In this document: piece after piece, positions 1 through 6,823 of the stretch
How the letters are laid out: each line of letters begins with the position of its first letter
Position numbering within the stretch: position 1 is the first letter of the stretch
Assembly (NCBI RefSeq): GCF_003997495.1
Contig: NZ_RZRU01000003.1
Location: 124,001-188,000 of the forward strand
Length of the DNA: 64,000 bases
Origin: Mesorhizobium sp. M7A.F.Ca.US.008.03.1.1
Lineage (GTDB): Bacteria > Pseudomonadota > Alphaproteobacteria > Rhizobiales > Rhizobiaceae
Reading direction: 5' to 3'
Translations under genes and position numbers: made by a program
The notes under the pieces: model-generated
Seen by the model: the letters and a program-made list of their open reading frames with translations, nothing else
What the model was told of the DNA's origin: nothing
The model's database searches: none

Positions 1-103
1 GGCGCCAGATTACCGTCAATCGCCCTGACAGGCCGGCACCCATACGTGTATTTGACAAGCCAGGCTGTGCAGGTCCGTTTTGCCGCGCGCTACAGGGGCA
101 TCC

Positions 104-355
104 ATGGCCGAAAGAAGTAAAATTGCGGACGCGGTCCTCAAGGGTGTTTTGATCGCACAGGCGCTTGTTGGAGGTGGGTTCGTTGGCTTCTGGCTATGGA
201 CCGGGAAAGCCACGATCCCAAGGCACGGCGGTGGCTGGCTTGACCTTGATCGCATCCAAGACCCATACCTCTATTGGTTTCTACTGATTGTAATTTCAGT
301 CGTGTTGGTCGCCTTCCCAATCCGGTACCTCTACCAAGGCCCACCGAAGCGCTAG
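104..355 (+). CDS. Small two-helix membrane protein, unknown function
   Basis: I do not recognise a family. The 83-residue product has two hydrophobic segments, at about residues 8-32 and 54-76, joined by a short polar loop with Gly-Gly and Asp residues. It ends in a basic tail (YQGPPKR), so it is probably an inner-membrane protein. I chose the ATG at 104 over an upstream TTG at 80 because the residues after it look like a normal N-terminus (MAERSKIADAV). The gene stands alone. Coding status rests on the two clean membrane segments and the absence of a better frame. Confidence 0.5.
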   Translation: MAERSKIADAVLKGVLIAQALVGGGFVGFWLWTGKATIPRHGGGWLDLDRIQDPYLYWFLLIVISVVLVAFPIRYLYQGPPKR

Positions 356-579
356 GCGCTACCCAGCCGGGGGCATGGCTAGACCCAAGTTGCTGGCTTG
401 GTGATTGATTCGCCATCGGGGCAGGCTGATTGTGTCGGGAAACCGCGATTGCCGTAAATGGCCGGAGCGAATCCGAAGGTAAGACGATGCTACGTTCATC
501 AGGGTTTGGCGCCTGTCCGATGAGGCCCGCCCAGCCACACTCCGGGTTGCGTCGTTCCTGTTAAATTAGCTAGAGCGAA

Positions 580-784
580 TATAAGTGAAAGGTGATATTT
601 TGGAAGCAGCCGGGGCTCCCCCAACACACCCCGCTCCGGTCAGGCCCGGTGGCGGTCCACCCAAAGGAAGGCTACCGGGCCGATCCCTGCAACCAACCGG
701 TGACCCGCTCGTTGATCCCGTGCCGGGTTGATCCCCCGGCACTCCAGGACCTGCCCGCTGCCGAGGGGCGGCGGGCCTTTTTTG
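580..784 (+). ncRNA. Candidate structured small RNA ending in an intrinsic terminator
   Basis: The 500 bases between the first gene and the Tat protein have no convincing reading frame but do have ordered structure on the plus strand. An AT-rich stretch with a possible -10 (TATAAG, 580-585) comes first. It is followed by an 8-bp stem 643-650/674-681, an alternative inner hairpin 648-652/657-661, a perfect 8-bp stem 720-727/735-742 with a 7-nt loop, and a strong terminator at 753-784. No gene follows on the same strand, so a leader role is unlikely and a free-standing RNA of roughly 190 nt is the simplest reading. I cannot assign it to a family. The 5' end is a guess, and nothing clear is visible in 356-579. 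Confidence 0.3.
753..784 (+). terminator. Rho-independent terminator
   Basis: A 10-bp GC-rich stem (753-762 with 767-776, one G-T pair) around a GAGG loop is followed by C and seven T residues (778-784). The T tract shows plus-strand direction. No plus-strand protein gene lies just upstream, which is the main reason to suspect an RNA gene here. Confidence 0.72.
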
Positions 785-855
785 CCGATTGGATTCAAGC
801 CTGCAGCGATAGCGAAGGCCCCGCGGACACTGGGACCTTCGCGCTGCTGGTCTCG

Positions 856-1173
856 TCAGAAGTGGATCCAGAAGGATCTGCGGAAACATCTGCGGCGCCA
901 AGAACCGTGGCGCCAGTAGCGACGGCAAACCCGCCTCCAACCGCGTCGACGACCGCGGCGGTGCCACCTGCGGTGCCGCACGAACTCGACGCCGTCCTGG
1001 ACTTCGGAACCATCCGGGTCGAGAATGTCGTCGGACGGTTTGTCGAGCTCATCGAGAATGCCGGGCCCCGTATTCGGGATGCCGGCCAAGGCAGTGGCGG
1101 GACGCGCGATTGCGACGACGGTCGCAGCCCCTGCCAGCCCAAGCATTCCAGTCAGAAACAATCGCCGATCCAT
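856..1173 (-). CDS. Tat-exported small protein with Arg/Trp-rich C-terminus
   Basis: The 105-residue product opens with a twin-arginine signal (DRRLFLTGML, then a hydrophobic core and a probable ATA-LA cleavage site near residue 28). An acidic linker follows (about residues 35-62), and the last 40 residues are mostly Arg, Trp, His and Tyr with two Cys. The start at 1173 has GGAGA five bases upstream. The gene appears monocistronic. Similar small Tat proteins with Arg/His/Trp-rich tails occur in rhizobia, but I know of no assigned role. The charge split (acidic middle, strongly basic aromatic end) suggests binding to an anionic surface or a metal or haem in the periplasm; that is inference. 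Confidence 0.7.
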   Translation of the reverse strand: MDRRLFLTGMLGLAGAATVVAIARPATALAGIPNTGPGILDELDKPSDDILDPDGSEVQDGVEFVRHRRWHRRGRRRGWRRVCRRYWRHGSWRRRCFRRSFWIHF

Positions 1174-1330
1174 GCCAATCTCCATCGTTGATCATTGCAA
1201 CAAGGGAACACATAGAGCGGCAGATTGACGCGCCCAGATGCCGAAGAAAATTGGGTCTATCGTTCTGCCGTGCCGGCGGCGGGCGTTTTTAGCGGTCTCT
1301 GACAATCCACGCGGCCAAATGCGCCTGGGA

Positions 1331-1762
1331 TCATTCCTCCGACAAGCCGGTCGCCGTTGCGGCCGTTTCAATGCGCACCGGCACGCCCTGGCGCAGCGAG
1401 TTGCCGACCGTGGAAAGCGCCGCGGCCCTTGTGATGATCTCCGCCGGGTCGGAGCCGTCCAGCGTCGTGCATGAAACCGTCATGGTTGACGAGGTCGCGA
1501 GCAAAGGCTGGCCTTCGAGGTTCTGCGTCCCGGTCACGGCGATCTTGTTGAGCGTTACGCCCATTTCCTCGGCGAAGTAGCGAAGGTCGTTGCAGAAGCA
1601 GCCGCCGATCGCCAGGGCGAGCAGCTGGCCGCCATTGAAGCCCAGGCCCATGCCGCCGGCCTTGCCTTCGGGCCGGTCGACAATGATCGCGTGGCCGCCG
1701 GCCCAGCCCATGGCGGCCTGCGTGTCCTCCACATTGCGCAGTTCCACGGTCATCGAGACCAT
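1331..1762 (-). CDS. OsmC family peroxiredoxin-like protein
   Basis: The 143-residue protein matches the OsmC/Ohr fold. It has the N-terminal strand region (MTVELRNVED), a Gly-rich central helix entry with Cys55 and Cys57 (GGCFCNDL), and a second conserved-region cysteine at residue 98 (VSCTT). OsmC and Ohr proteins reduce organic hydroperoxides with a pair of cysteines; which cysteine acts here is not certain. The start at 1762 is set by GGGAGGA eight bases upstream. A longer in-frame extension overlaps hmrR and has no homology feel. It lies 58 bp downstream of hmrR on the same strand and is probably cotranscribed, which would tie thiol-based peroxide defence to copper stress. Confidence 0.85.
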   Translation of the reverse strand: MVSMTVELRNVEDTQAAMGWAGGHAIIVDRPEGKAGGMGLGFNGGQLLALAIGGCFCNDLRYFAEEMGVTLNKIAVTGTQNLEGQPLLATSSTMTVSCTTLDGSDPAEIITRAAALSTVGNSLRQGVPVRIETAATATGLSEE

Positions 1763-1820
1763 TGCGGATGTCCTCCCGACAGGAGTCGACCAGGCGTCGG
1801 GCCTCGTCGACGTGCGGTCA

Positions 1821-2243
1821 TTATGCCGGCGCAGAGGCGCCCTTGTCGCTGGGCAACGCCGCGCCCGCCATGTCATCAAGGATCGGACACTCCGGCCTTT
1901 CGTCGCCGTGGCAGGCGTGGATCAGTTTCTGCAGCGTCGAGCGCATCGACTGCAACTCGCGCACTTTCTCCTCGATCGCCGTGACATGGGCGGCGGCGAT
2001 TTCGCGCACGTTGTGGCTGGCGCGGCCGCGATCCTGGTAGAGCGCCATCAACTGGCGGCAATCGTCGATGGAAAAGCCGAGATTGCGCGCGCGGCGCAGG
2101 AAGGCCAGCCGATGGATGTCGTCTCCGGAATAATCGCGGTAGCCGTTGGCGGCGCGCGCCGGGGCGATCAGGCCGATCTCTTCATAATAGCGGATGGTCT
2201 TGGCCGGCAGGCCGGAGCGGTGGGCGGCGTCACCGACATTCAT
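1821..2243 (-). CDS. hmrR: HmrR/CueR-type copper-responsive MerR regulator
   Basis: The 140-residue MerR-family activator has an N-terminal winged HTH (MNVGDAAHRSGLPAKTIRYY), a dimerisation coiled coil (about residues 80-110) and a C-terminal metal loop with Cys111 and Cys119 spaced C-X7-C (CHGDERPEC). Ser76 sits where CueR has Ser77, the residue that marks sensors of monovalent Cu/Ag/Au rather than Zn. The start at 2243 follows GAGGAGA; the longer in-frame extension is rejected. Family members bend and untwist promoters with a 19-bp spacer to activate copper efflux ATPases. Exactly such a promoter lies 10 kb away in front of the ATPase at 12335. I see no equivalent box in its own upstream region. 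Confidence 0.9.
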   Translation of the reverse strand: MNVGDAAHRSGLPAKTIRYYEEIGLIAPARAANGYRDYSGDDIHRLAFLRRARNLGFSIDDCRQLMALYQDRGRASHNVREIAAAHVTAIEEKVRELQSMRSTLQKLIHACHGDERPECPILDDMAGAALPSDKGASAPA

Positions 2244-2469
2244 GACGGTTCTCCTCGATTTCCAGGAAGCCATGGAACAGGCCCCTTGAATTTGCTTCAC
2301 AATCCTGTGAGTCCTGTTGCCAAAATGCCATAGTGATAAGCTTACCGATACGTCAAGGCAGGCATATAGGCATCGCGCGCTTGGCAAGCAAAGCAAATGC
2401 CAGCATGAATGATGATGAGAGAGCGGCCGACTCGTGCCGCCGAAGTTGGGCGGGGCACCGGATCACCTG

Positions 2470-3087
2470 ATGCGCATGAAGTCGTTTGCAATCATCGCCG
2501 CACTGGCGCTCTCCACTGCTATCGCCGGTTGCAGCACCATCGGCTCGCAGATTTTCTCCAACGACTACGGCGCGGTCACCGACGCCGGTTATCAGCTGCC
2601 GCGCATCCCGATCGAGAAGGTGCCGATGAAGTACCATCGGCAGGAAGTGAACTACGACAGCCCGGAAAAGCCGGGCACGATCATCGTCGATACGCAGAAC
2701 AAGTTCCTCTACTTCATCGAGGGCGACGGAAGGGCCATTCGCTACGGCATCGGCGTCGGTCGCGAGGGCTTCGAGTGGCATGGCACCGCCCACATTGCGC
2801 TCAAGCGCGAATGGCCGACCTGGACGCCGCCGAGGCAGATGATCCAGCGCCAGCCGGAATTGGAAAAGTTTGCCGGCGGCATGGAGCCGGGCCTGAAGAA
2901 TCCGCTCGGCGCGCGCGCCATGTACCTGTTCAACAAGGGCGGTGATTCAGGCTATCGCCTGCATGGCAGCCCGGAATGGAATTCGATCGGCAAGGCGATG
3001 TCGTCGGGCTGCATTCGCCTGATGAATCAAGACATTATCGACCTCTATGACCGCGCCTCGGTCGGCGCCAAGGTCATCGTTCTCTAG
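2470..3087 (+). CDS. L,D-transpeptidase (YkuD) lipoprotein
   Basis: The 205-residue envelope enzyme has an N-terminal lipoprotein signal ending in IAGC with lipidated Cys21, and a YkuD catalytic domain from about residue 68 to the end. The active-site signature is present: His165-Gly in RLHGS, then Ser179-Gly180-Cys181-Ile-Arg (SSGCIRL). Cys181 is the expected nucleophile. Such enzymes form 3-3 crosslinks in peptidoglycan or attach outer-membrane proteins to it. The start could be ATG 2470 or 2476; an upstream GTG at 2434 gives a poorer signal peptide. No strong ribosome site is visible. The gene is monocistronic and ends before a bidirectional terminator. Confidence 0.9.
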   Translation: MRMKSFAIIAALALSTAIAGCSTIGSQIFSNDYGAVTDAGYQLPRIPIEKVPMKYHRQEVNYDSPEKPGTIIVDTQNKFLYFIEGDGRAIRYGIGVGREGFEWHGTAHIALKREWPTWTPPRQMIQRQPELEKFAGGMEPGLKNPLGARAMYLFNKGGDSGYRLHGSPEWNSIGKAMSSGCIRLMNQDIIDLYDRASVGAKVIVL

Positions 3088-3138
3088 AGGCAGTTTTCGT
3101 ACGCGGACCGTCTAGGCAACAACGGACGTCCCAAGCAG

Positions 3139-3166
3139 AAAACCGGGCAATTCGGCCCGGTTTTTT
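3139..3166. terminator. Bidirectional rho-independent terminator
   Basis: The stem CCGGGC/GCCCGG (3143-3148 with 3155-3160) is extended by four A-T pairs and flanked by A residues on the left and six T residues on the right. It therefore works in both directions, between the convergent L,D-transpeptidase and NIPSNAP genes. Confidence 0.88.
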
Positions 3167-3198
3167 GTTGTTTGCGCGATGCGATGCCTGCTCGGCGG

Positions 3199-3525
3199 TC
3201 AGGACACGGCCGAGAACGAGGTGGGAACCAAAATCTGGTTGGTGATTGTCTCGGTGATCTGGCCATCACGCTCGGAATCTTCCCGCGCCCGCGCCCAGGC
3301 GGGGTCATTCACGAACGCCGTCCAGCGCTCTTCGCGTTCGGCCAGCGATTCCCATGCCAGCATGTAGGTCAGTTCGTTGTTCGAAGCACCGATCAGCGTG
3401 GTAAAGAAACCCGCTTGGCGGATACCGTGCTTTTCCCATAATTTGAGGGTGATCTTGTCGAAGCGGTCAAGAAGCGCCGGCAAGCGTCCCGGCAAAGCCC
3501 GGTAAACCCGAAGTTCGTAGATCAT
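3199..3525 (-). CDS. NIPSNAP family protein
   Basis: The 108-residue protein starts with the typical MIYELRVYRALPGRLPALL strand-helix of NIPSNAP ferredoxin-like (dimeric alpha-beta barrel) proteins. It also carries the internal LTYMLAWESLAEREERW segment. Bacterial NIPSNAP proteins are cytoplasmic and mostly uncharacterised, so no reaction can be assigned. It stands alone, convergent with the L,D-transpeptidase gene. Confidence 0.85.
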   Translation of the reverse strand: MIYELRVYRALPGRLPALLDRFDKITLKLWEKHGIRQAGFFTTLIGASNNELTYMLAWESLAEREERWTAFVNDPAWARAREDSERDGQITETITNQILVPTSFSAVS

Positions 3526-3606
3526 TTTGGATTTCCTTCTGACCGATGCGCCGGAAGCGAAGAAATCGGACCAGATGGTCAGCAGGGTAGAATTATCAAA
3601 GCGGCG

Positions 3607-4176
3607 TCAGGAGACCTGCTCGACCTGCTGCACTTCCGGCACGAAATGGCGCAGGAGATTCTGGATGCCGTGCTTCAGCGTCGCCGTCGAGGACGGGCAG
3701 CCGGCGCAGGCGCCCTTCATGTGCAGGAACACCGTGCCGTTCTCGAAGCCGCGGAAGGTGATGTCGCCGCCATCCTGGGCGACCGCGGGGCGCACCCGTG
3801 TATCGAGCAGTTCCTTGATGGTGATGACCAGCTCCTCGTCGGCCTTGTCGTAGAACTCACCGGTCTGGCTGGTCTCGGCGGCCGGGCCGGCCTTGGCCAT
3901 GACGGGCGCGCCGGACATGAAATGCTCCATGATGGCGCCAAGGATCGCCGGCTTCAAATGCTGCCAGTCGGGGCCATCCTTGGTCACGGTGATGAAGTCA
4001 TAGCCGAAGAAAACGCCGGTGACGCCAGGGATTTCGAACAGCCGGCCGGCCAGCGGCGAGGCGACGGCGGCGCTGTCGGCATCGCGGAAATCGGCGGTGC
4101 CTTCCAGAAGCACTTCCTTGCCGGGCAGGAATTTCAGCGTCGCCGGGTTTGGCGTCGATTCGGTCTGGATGAACAT
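3607..4176 (-). CDS. NifU-type iron-sulfur scaffold protein (Nfu)
   Basis: The 189-residue protein has an Nfu N-terminal domain (about residues 1-88, MFIQTESTPNPATLKFLPG) and a C-terminal NifU domain (about 112-185). The cluster motif Cys157-Ala-Gly-Cys160 is followed by PSS. Two such proteins hold one 4Fe-4S cluster and pass it to client enzymes. The domain order matches mitochondrial NFU1 and alphaproteobacterial Nfu. Iron-sulfur enzymes in this window that could be clients include ilvD and formate dehydrogenase; that link is general knowledge only. Confidence 0.92.
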   Translation of the reverse strand: MFIQTESTPNPATLKFLPGKEVLLEGTADFRDADSAAVASPLAGRLFEIPGVTGVFFGYDFITVTKDGPDWQHLKPAILGAIMEHFMSGAPVMAKAGPAAETSQTGEFYDKADEELVITIKELLDTRVRPAVAQDGGDITFRGFENGTVFLHMKGACAGCPSSTATLKHGIQNLLRHFVPEVQQVEQVS

Positions 4177-4332
4177 GGCCGTCTCCGTGCCCGTTTGGGC
4201 ATCTAGTTTGGAACAATTCTAAATAGGCTCAATTGTCTGGACATTCAAGCGAAACGCATCGCCGGAACAGCTGGCTGGCGGAATGTTTTTTCGCGCCCAA
4301 AATCGGACCGGCGTCACCTGAAGAGCAGAATC

Positions 4333-4824
4333 TCAGGCGAGGCTGTCTATTTCCTCGTCCGACAGGTTCTGCGGCACGACAGTCACCGGGATCGGGAAGG
4401 CGGCACCCTTGCCCGCCACGGCGCCGACCAGCGGCCCGGGGCCTTCCTTGCCCGCACCGGCGGCCAGCACCAGGATGGCGATATCCTGGTCTTCCTCGAT
4501 CAATTTGTGGATCTCTTCCGTCGGCTTGCCCTCGCGCACCACCATCTCGGGCTCGATGCCGAGCTTCTGGCGCACCTTGTTGGCATAAGTATCGAGTGCC
4601 GCGCGCGCCGTCGCGGTGGCTTCCTCGCGCATGATCTTCTCGACGCCCAGCCAATGCTGGAAATCGTCCGGCACGATGACATAGAGCAGCACCAGCGTGC
4701 CGCTGGTGCTCTGCGCCCGTTTCGAGGCATAGGCGACGGCACGCTCGCATTCCGGCGTGTCGTCGATGATCGTCAGGAATTTCCTGCGATGGCCGGCTTC
4801 GCGGCTGAGGCGTTTGGAGACCAT
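4333..4824 (-). CDS. Universal stress protein (UspA family)
   Basis: The 163-residue single-domain Usp has the first strand KFLTIIDDTPECERAVAYA and a C-terminal segment (ILVLAAGAGKEGPGPLVGAV) in the place of the ATP-binding G-x2-G-x9-G motif, followed by PIPVTVVP. Such proteins are cytoplasmic dimers linked to stress tolerance. It lies between trpS and nfu on the same strand with gaps of about 90 and 155 bp, so cotranscription with trpS is possible but unproven. Confidence 0.9.
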   Translation of the reverse strand: MVSKRLSREAGHRRKFLTIIDDTPECERAVAYASKRAQSTSGTLVLLYVIVPDDFQHWLGVEKIMREEATATARAALDTYANKVRQKLGIEPEMVVREGKPTEEIHKLIEEDQDIAILVLAAGAGKEGPGPLVGAVAGKGAAFPIPVTVVPQNLSDEEIDSLA

Positions 4825-4917
4825 GTCTATCTACTCGGTGTCGTGCGGCCGCAATCTGCCACTGCGGCGGACCGGCGGCAAGCCGCCGGCCTTGTGCCAG
4901 TGCACCCGGTGTCGCGA

Positions 4918-5985
4918 TCAGCCCTGCAGCAGGCCGATAATGTCGCGCACCGTCTTCATCGTCGCTTCGGCCAGCACGCCGGCGCGCTCGCCACCGTCCT
5001 TGAGCACCGCGTCGACATAGGCGCGGTCATCCGAAATGCGGCGCATCTCGCTGGCGATCGGCGCCAGTTTTTCCACTGCAAGATCGGCCAGCGCCGGCTT
5101 GAACACGGAAAACTGCTGGCCGGCGAATTCCTTGAGTACATCCGCCTTCGATATCTCGGCGAGACCCGCATAGATGCCGACCAGGTTCTCCGCCTCGGGC
5201 CGGCCGGCCAGGCCGTCCAACTCGCTCGGCAACGCTTCCGGATCGGTCTTGGCCTTGCGGATCTTCTTCGAGATGTCATCGGCATCGTCGGTCAGATTGA
5301 TGCGCGACAGATCCGACGGGTCCGATTTGGACATTTTCTTGGAGCCGTCGCGCAGCGACATGATGCGCGCCGCCGGCCCGCCGATGACCGGCTCGGTCAG
5401 CGGGAAATAGCCGTTCACGGTCTCTTCGCCGACCTGCATCTCGACACCAACTCCAAGGGCCGCGATGCGGTCGGAGAAGTCATTGTTGAATTTCTGCGCG
5501 ATGTCGCGGGTGAGCTCCAGATGCTGCTTCTGGTCCTCACCCACAGGGACGTGGGTGGCACGATAGAGCAGGATGTCGGCGGCCATCAGGCTCGGATAGG
5601 CAAGCAGGCCGAGCGAGGCGTTCTCGCGGTCCTTGCCGGCCTTGTCCTTGAACTGCGTCATGCGGTTCATCCAGCCGATGCGCGCCACGCAATTGAAGAT
5701 CCAGGCGAGCTCCGCATGCTGCATGACCCGCGACTGGTTGAAGACGATGTGCTTCTTCGGGTCGATGCCCGAGGCCAGGAACGCCGCCGTGATCGACCGC
5801 GTCTGGTCGGCAAGGTCTTCATAAACGAGTTGGGCTGTCAGCGAATGCAGGTCGACGACGCAATAGATGCAGTCGGAAGTGTCCTGCAGGGCGACGAATT
5901 TCTTGATGGCGCCGAGATAGTTGCCGAGATGCAGATTGCCGGTTGGCTGGACGCCGGAAAAGACGAGTGGCTTGAAGGCGGTCAT
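4918..5985 (-). CDS. trpS: Tryptophanyl-tRNA synthetase
   Basis: The 355-residue class I enzyme joins tryptophan to tRNA-Trp using ATP. The HIGH-like site is at residues 19-22 (NLHLGN) and KMSKS at 217-221, and the length is normal for bacterial TrpS. The ATG at 5985 has GAGGAAACC just upstream; 36 further in-frame residues upstream do not look like TrpS. The gene is divergent from vapBC. Confidence 0.98.
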   Translation of the reverse strand: MTAFKPLVFSGVQPTGNLHLGNYLGAIKKFVALQDTSDCIYCVVDLHSLTAQLVYEDLADQTRSITAAFLASGIDPKKHIVFNQSRVMQHAELAWIFNCVARIGWMNRMTQFKDKAGKDRENASLGLLAYPSLMAADILLYRATHVPVGEDQKQHLELTRDIAQKFNNDFSDRIAALGVGVEMQVGEETVNGYFPLTEPVIGGPAARIMSLRDGSKKMSKSDPSDLSRINLTDDADDISKKIRKAKTDPEALPSELDGLAGRPEAENLVGIYAGLAEISKADVLKEFAGQQFSVFKPALADLAVEKLAPIASEMRRISDDRAYVDAVLKDGGERAGVLAEATMKTVRDIIGLLQG

Positions 5986-6110
5986 GGTTTCCTCATGGCT
6001 TGTGGAGGGCCGTTTCGCGCGCGGCGAAAGTCTTTCGACGGTGCGCTTATGGACGAAGGCGTGGAGCGGATCAAGAGGCGGTTGGAACGTCAAAAGGGGC
6101 TATGAGCATG

Positions 6111-6140
6111 TTGACATAGTTACGTAGATAACTACATAAT
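6111..6140 (+). promoter_or_regulatory. vapBC promoter with embedded palindromic operator
   Basis: A -35 TTGACA (6111-6116) and a -10 CATAAT (6135-6140) are separated by 18 bp. The spacer is itself an inverted repeat, TAGTTA-6 nt-TAACTA (6117-6134). VapBC complexes usually repress their own promoters by binding such repeats, so this is the likely operator. It lies 34 bp before the vapB start. Confidence 0.6.
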
Positions 6141-6173
6141 CTCTGCTACATTCTGGTGGGGCAGGGCTGCGAG

Positions 6174-6419
6174 ATGACGATCAACATCAACAACAAGGAG
6201 GCGGACCGCCTGACGCGCGCCTTCGCCAAGGTCGAGGGTGTCGGCATCACCGAGGCGATCGTGATCGCCATGCGTGAGGCACTTGAGCGCCGGCGCAACC
6301 GCGAGACGCCGCTGGAGACGGCGGCTCGGTTACGAGCCGAGTTCGGGATTGAGCTAAGCGAGCAGGCGCGCAATCCGCTGCCGCGCTCGGTTTACGACGA
6401 ACTGTCCGGCGAAGACTGA
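6174..6419 (+). CDS. vapB: VapB-type antitoxin
   Basis: The 81-residue protein is of the type that pairs with PIN toxins. Its N-terminal half can form a ribbon-helix-helix-like DNA-binding region (MTININNKEADRLTRAFAKV), and an Arg/Glu-rich tail would wrap the toxin. The start at 6174 was preferred over an upstream ATG at 6156 because MTININN is the usual opening of this family. Its TGA overlaps the vapC ATG by one base, the normal coupled arrangement. It should neutralise VapC and, with it, repress the promoter at 6111-6140. Confidence 0.85.
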   Translation: MTININNKEADRLTRAFAKVEGVGITEAIVIAMREALERRRNRETPLETAARLRAEFGIELSEQARNPLPRSVYDELSGED

Positions 6420-6823
6420 TGTTTGTCGACGCAGCCGCTATCGTCGCGATGCTGAGCCACGAGGCCGAAGCCCAGCGCTGCGCGCAGGCGGTCATGGAAG
6501 CGTCCGCTCCGTTCACGTCGGCGATCGCCGTTTGGGAAGCAGCAATGGCGCTTTCGCGATCGGAAAAGCTGGCCATACCGGTCGACCTAAGCCTGAAGAT
6601 AGTCAGTCGTTTTCTCGAAGAGCGGGCAATTGCCTTGCGGGAGCTTCCGCCAGCCTCCGATGCAACATCTCTGTCCGTCGAGGCCGCGTCGCGGTTTCGC
6701 AATAACGCTATCCGCCTGAACCTAGCCGACTGTTTTCACTATGCTTGCGCGCGCTACTATGGAGTTCCGATTCTTTCGACGGCGGACGAATTCCGGCTCA
6801 CGGATCTGGAGACTGTTCCTTGA
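6419..6823 (+). CDS. vapC: VapC toxin, PIN-domain ribonuclease
   Basis: The 134-residue PIN domain has the acidic metal-binding residues Asp4, Glu40, Asp104 and Asp123 (MFVDAAAIV, VWEAAM, NLADC, STADEF). VapC toxins are Mg-dependent endoribonucleases that cut tRNA or rRNA when released from VapB. All four acids are present, so the toxin looks intact. Its last 26 bp overlap the 3' end of murJ on the other strand, so the two transcripts would be antisense at their ends. Confidence 0.9.
   Translation: MFVDAAAIVAMLSHEAEAQRCAQAVMEASAPFTSAIAVWEAAMALSRSEKLAIPVDLSLKIVSRFLEERAIALRELPPASDATSLSVEAASRFRNNAIRLNLADCFHYACARYYGVPILSTADEFRLTDLETVP

Noticed and set aside
597..650. SRP RNA-like fragments (GGAAGCAGCC and GGTCAGGCCCGG)
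   Set aside because: The two motifs occur in the wrong order and are 26 bases apart, so they cannot form the SRP apical loop; treated as chance within a different structured element.
592..1191. 199-codon plus-strand open frame over the terminator and Tat gene
   Set aside because: It reads through the terminator and the antisense of a gene with a clear Tat signal and ribosome site; composition is shadow-like.
4507..6105. 532-codon open frame opposite trpS and the stress protein gene
   Set aside because: It mirrors the strong codon bias of the genes on the other strand, spans two real genes and their gap, and its translation is Arg/Gln/His-rich with no family features.
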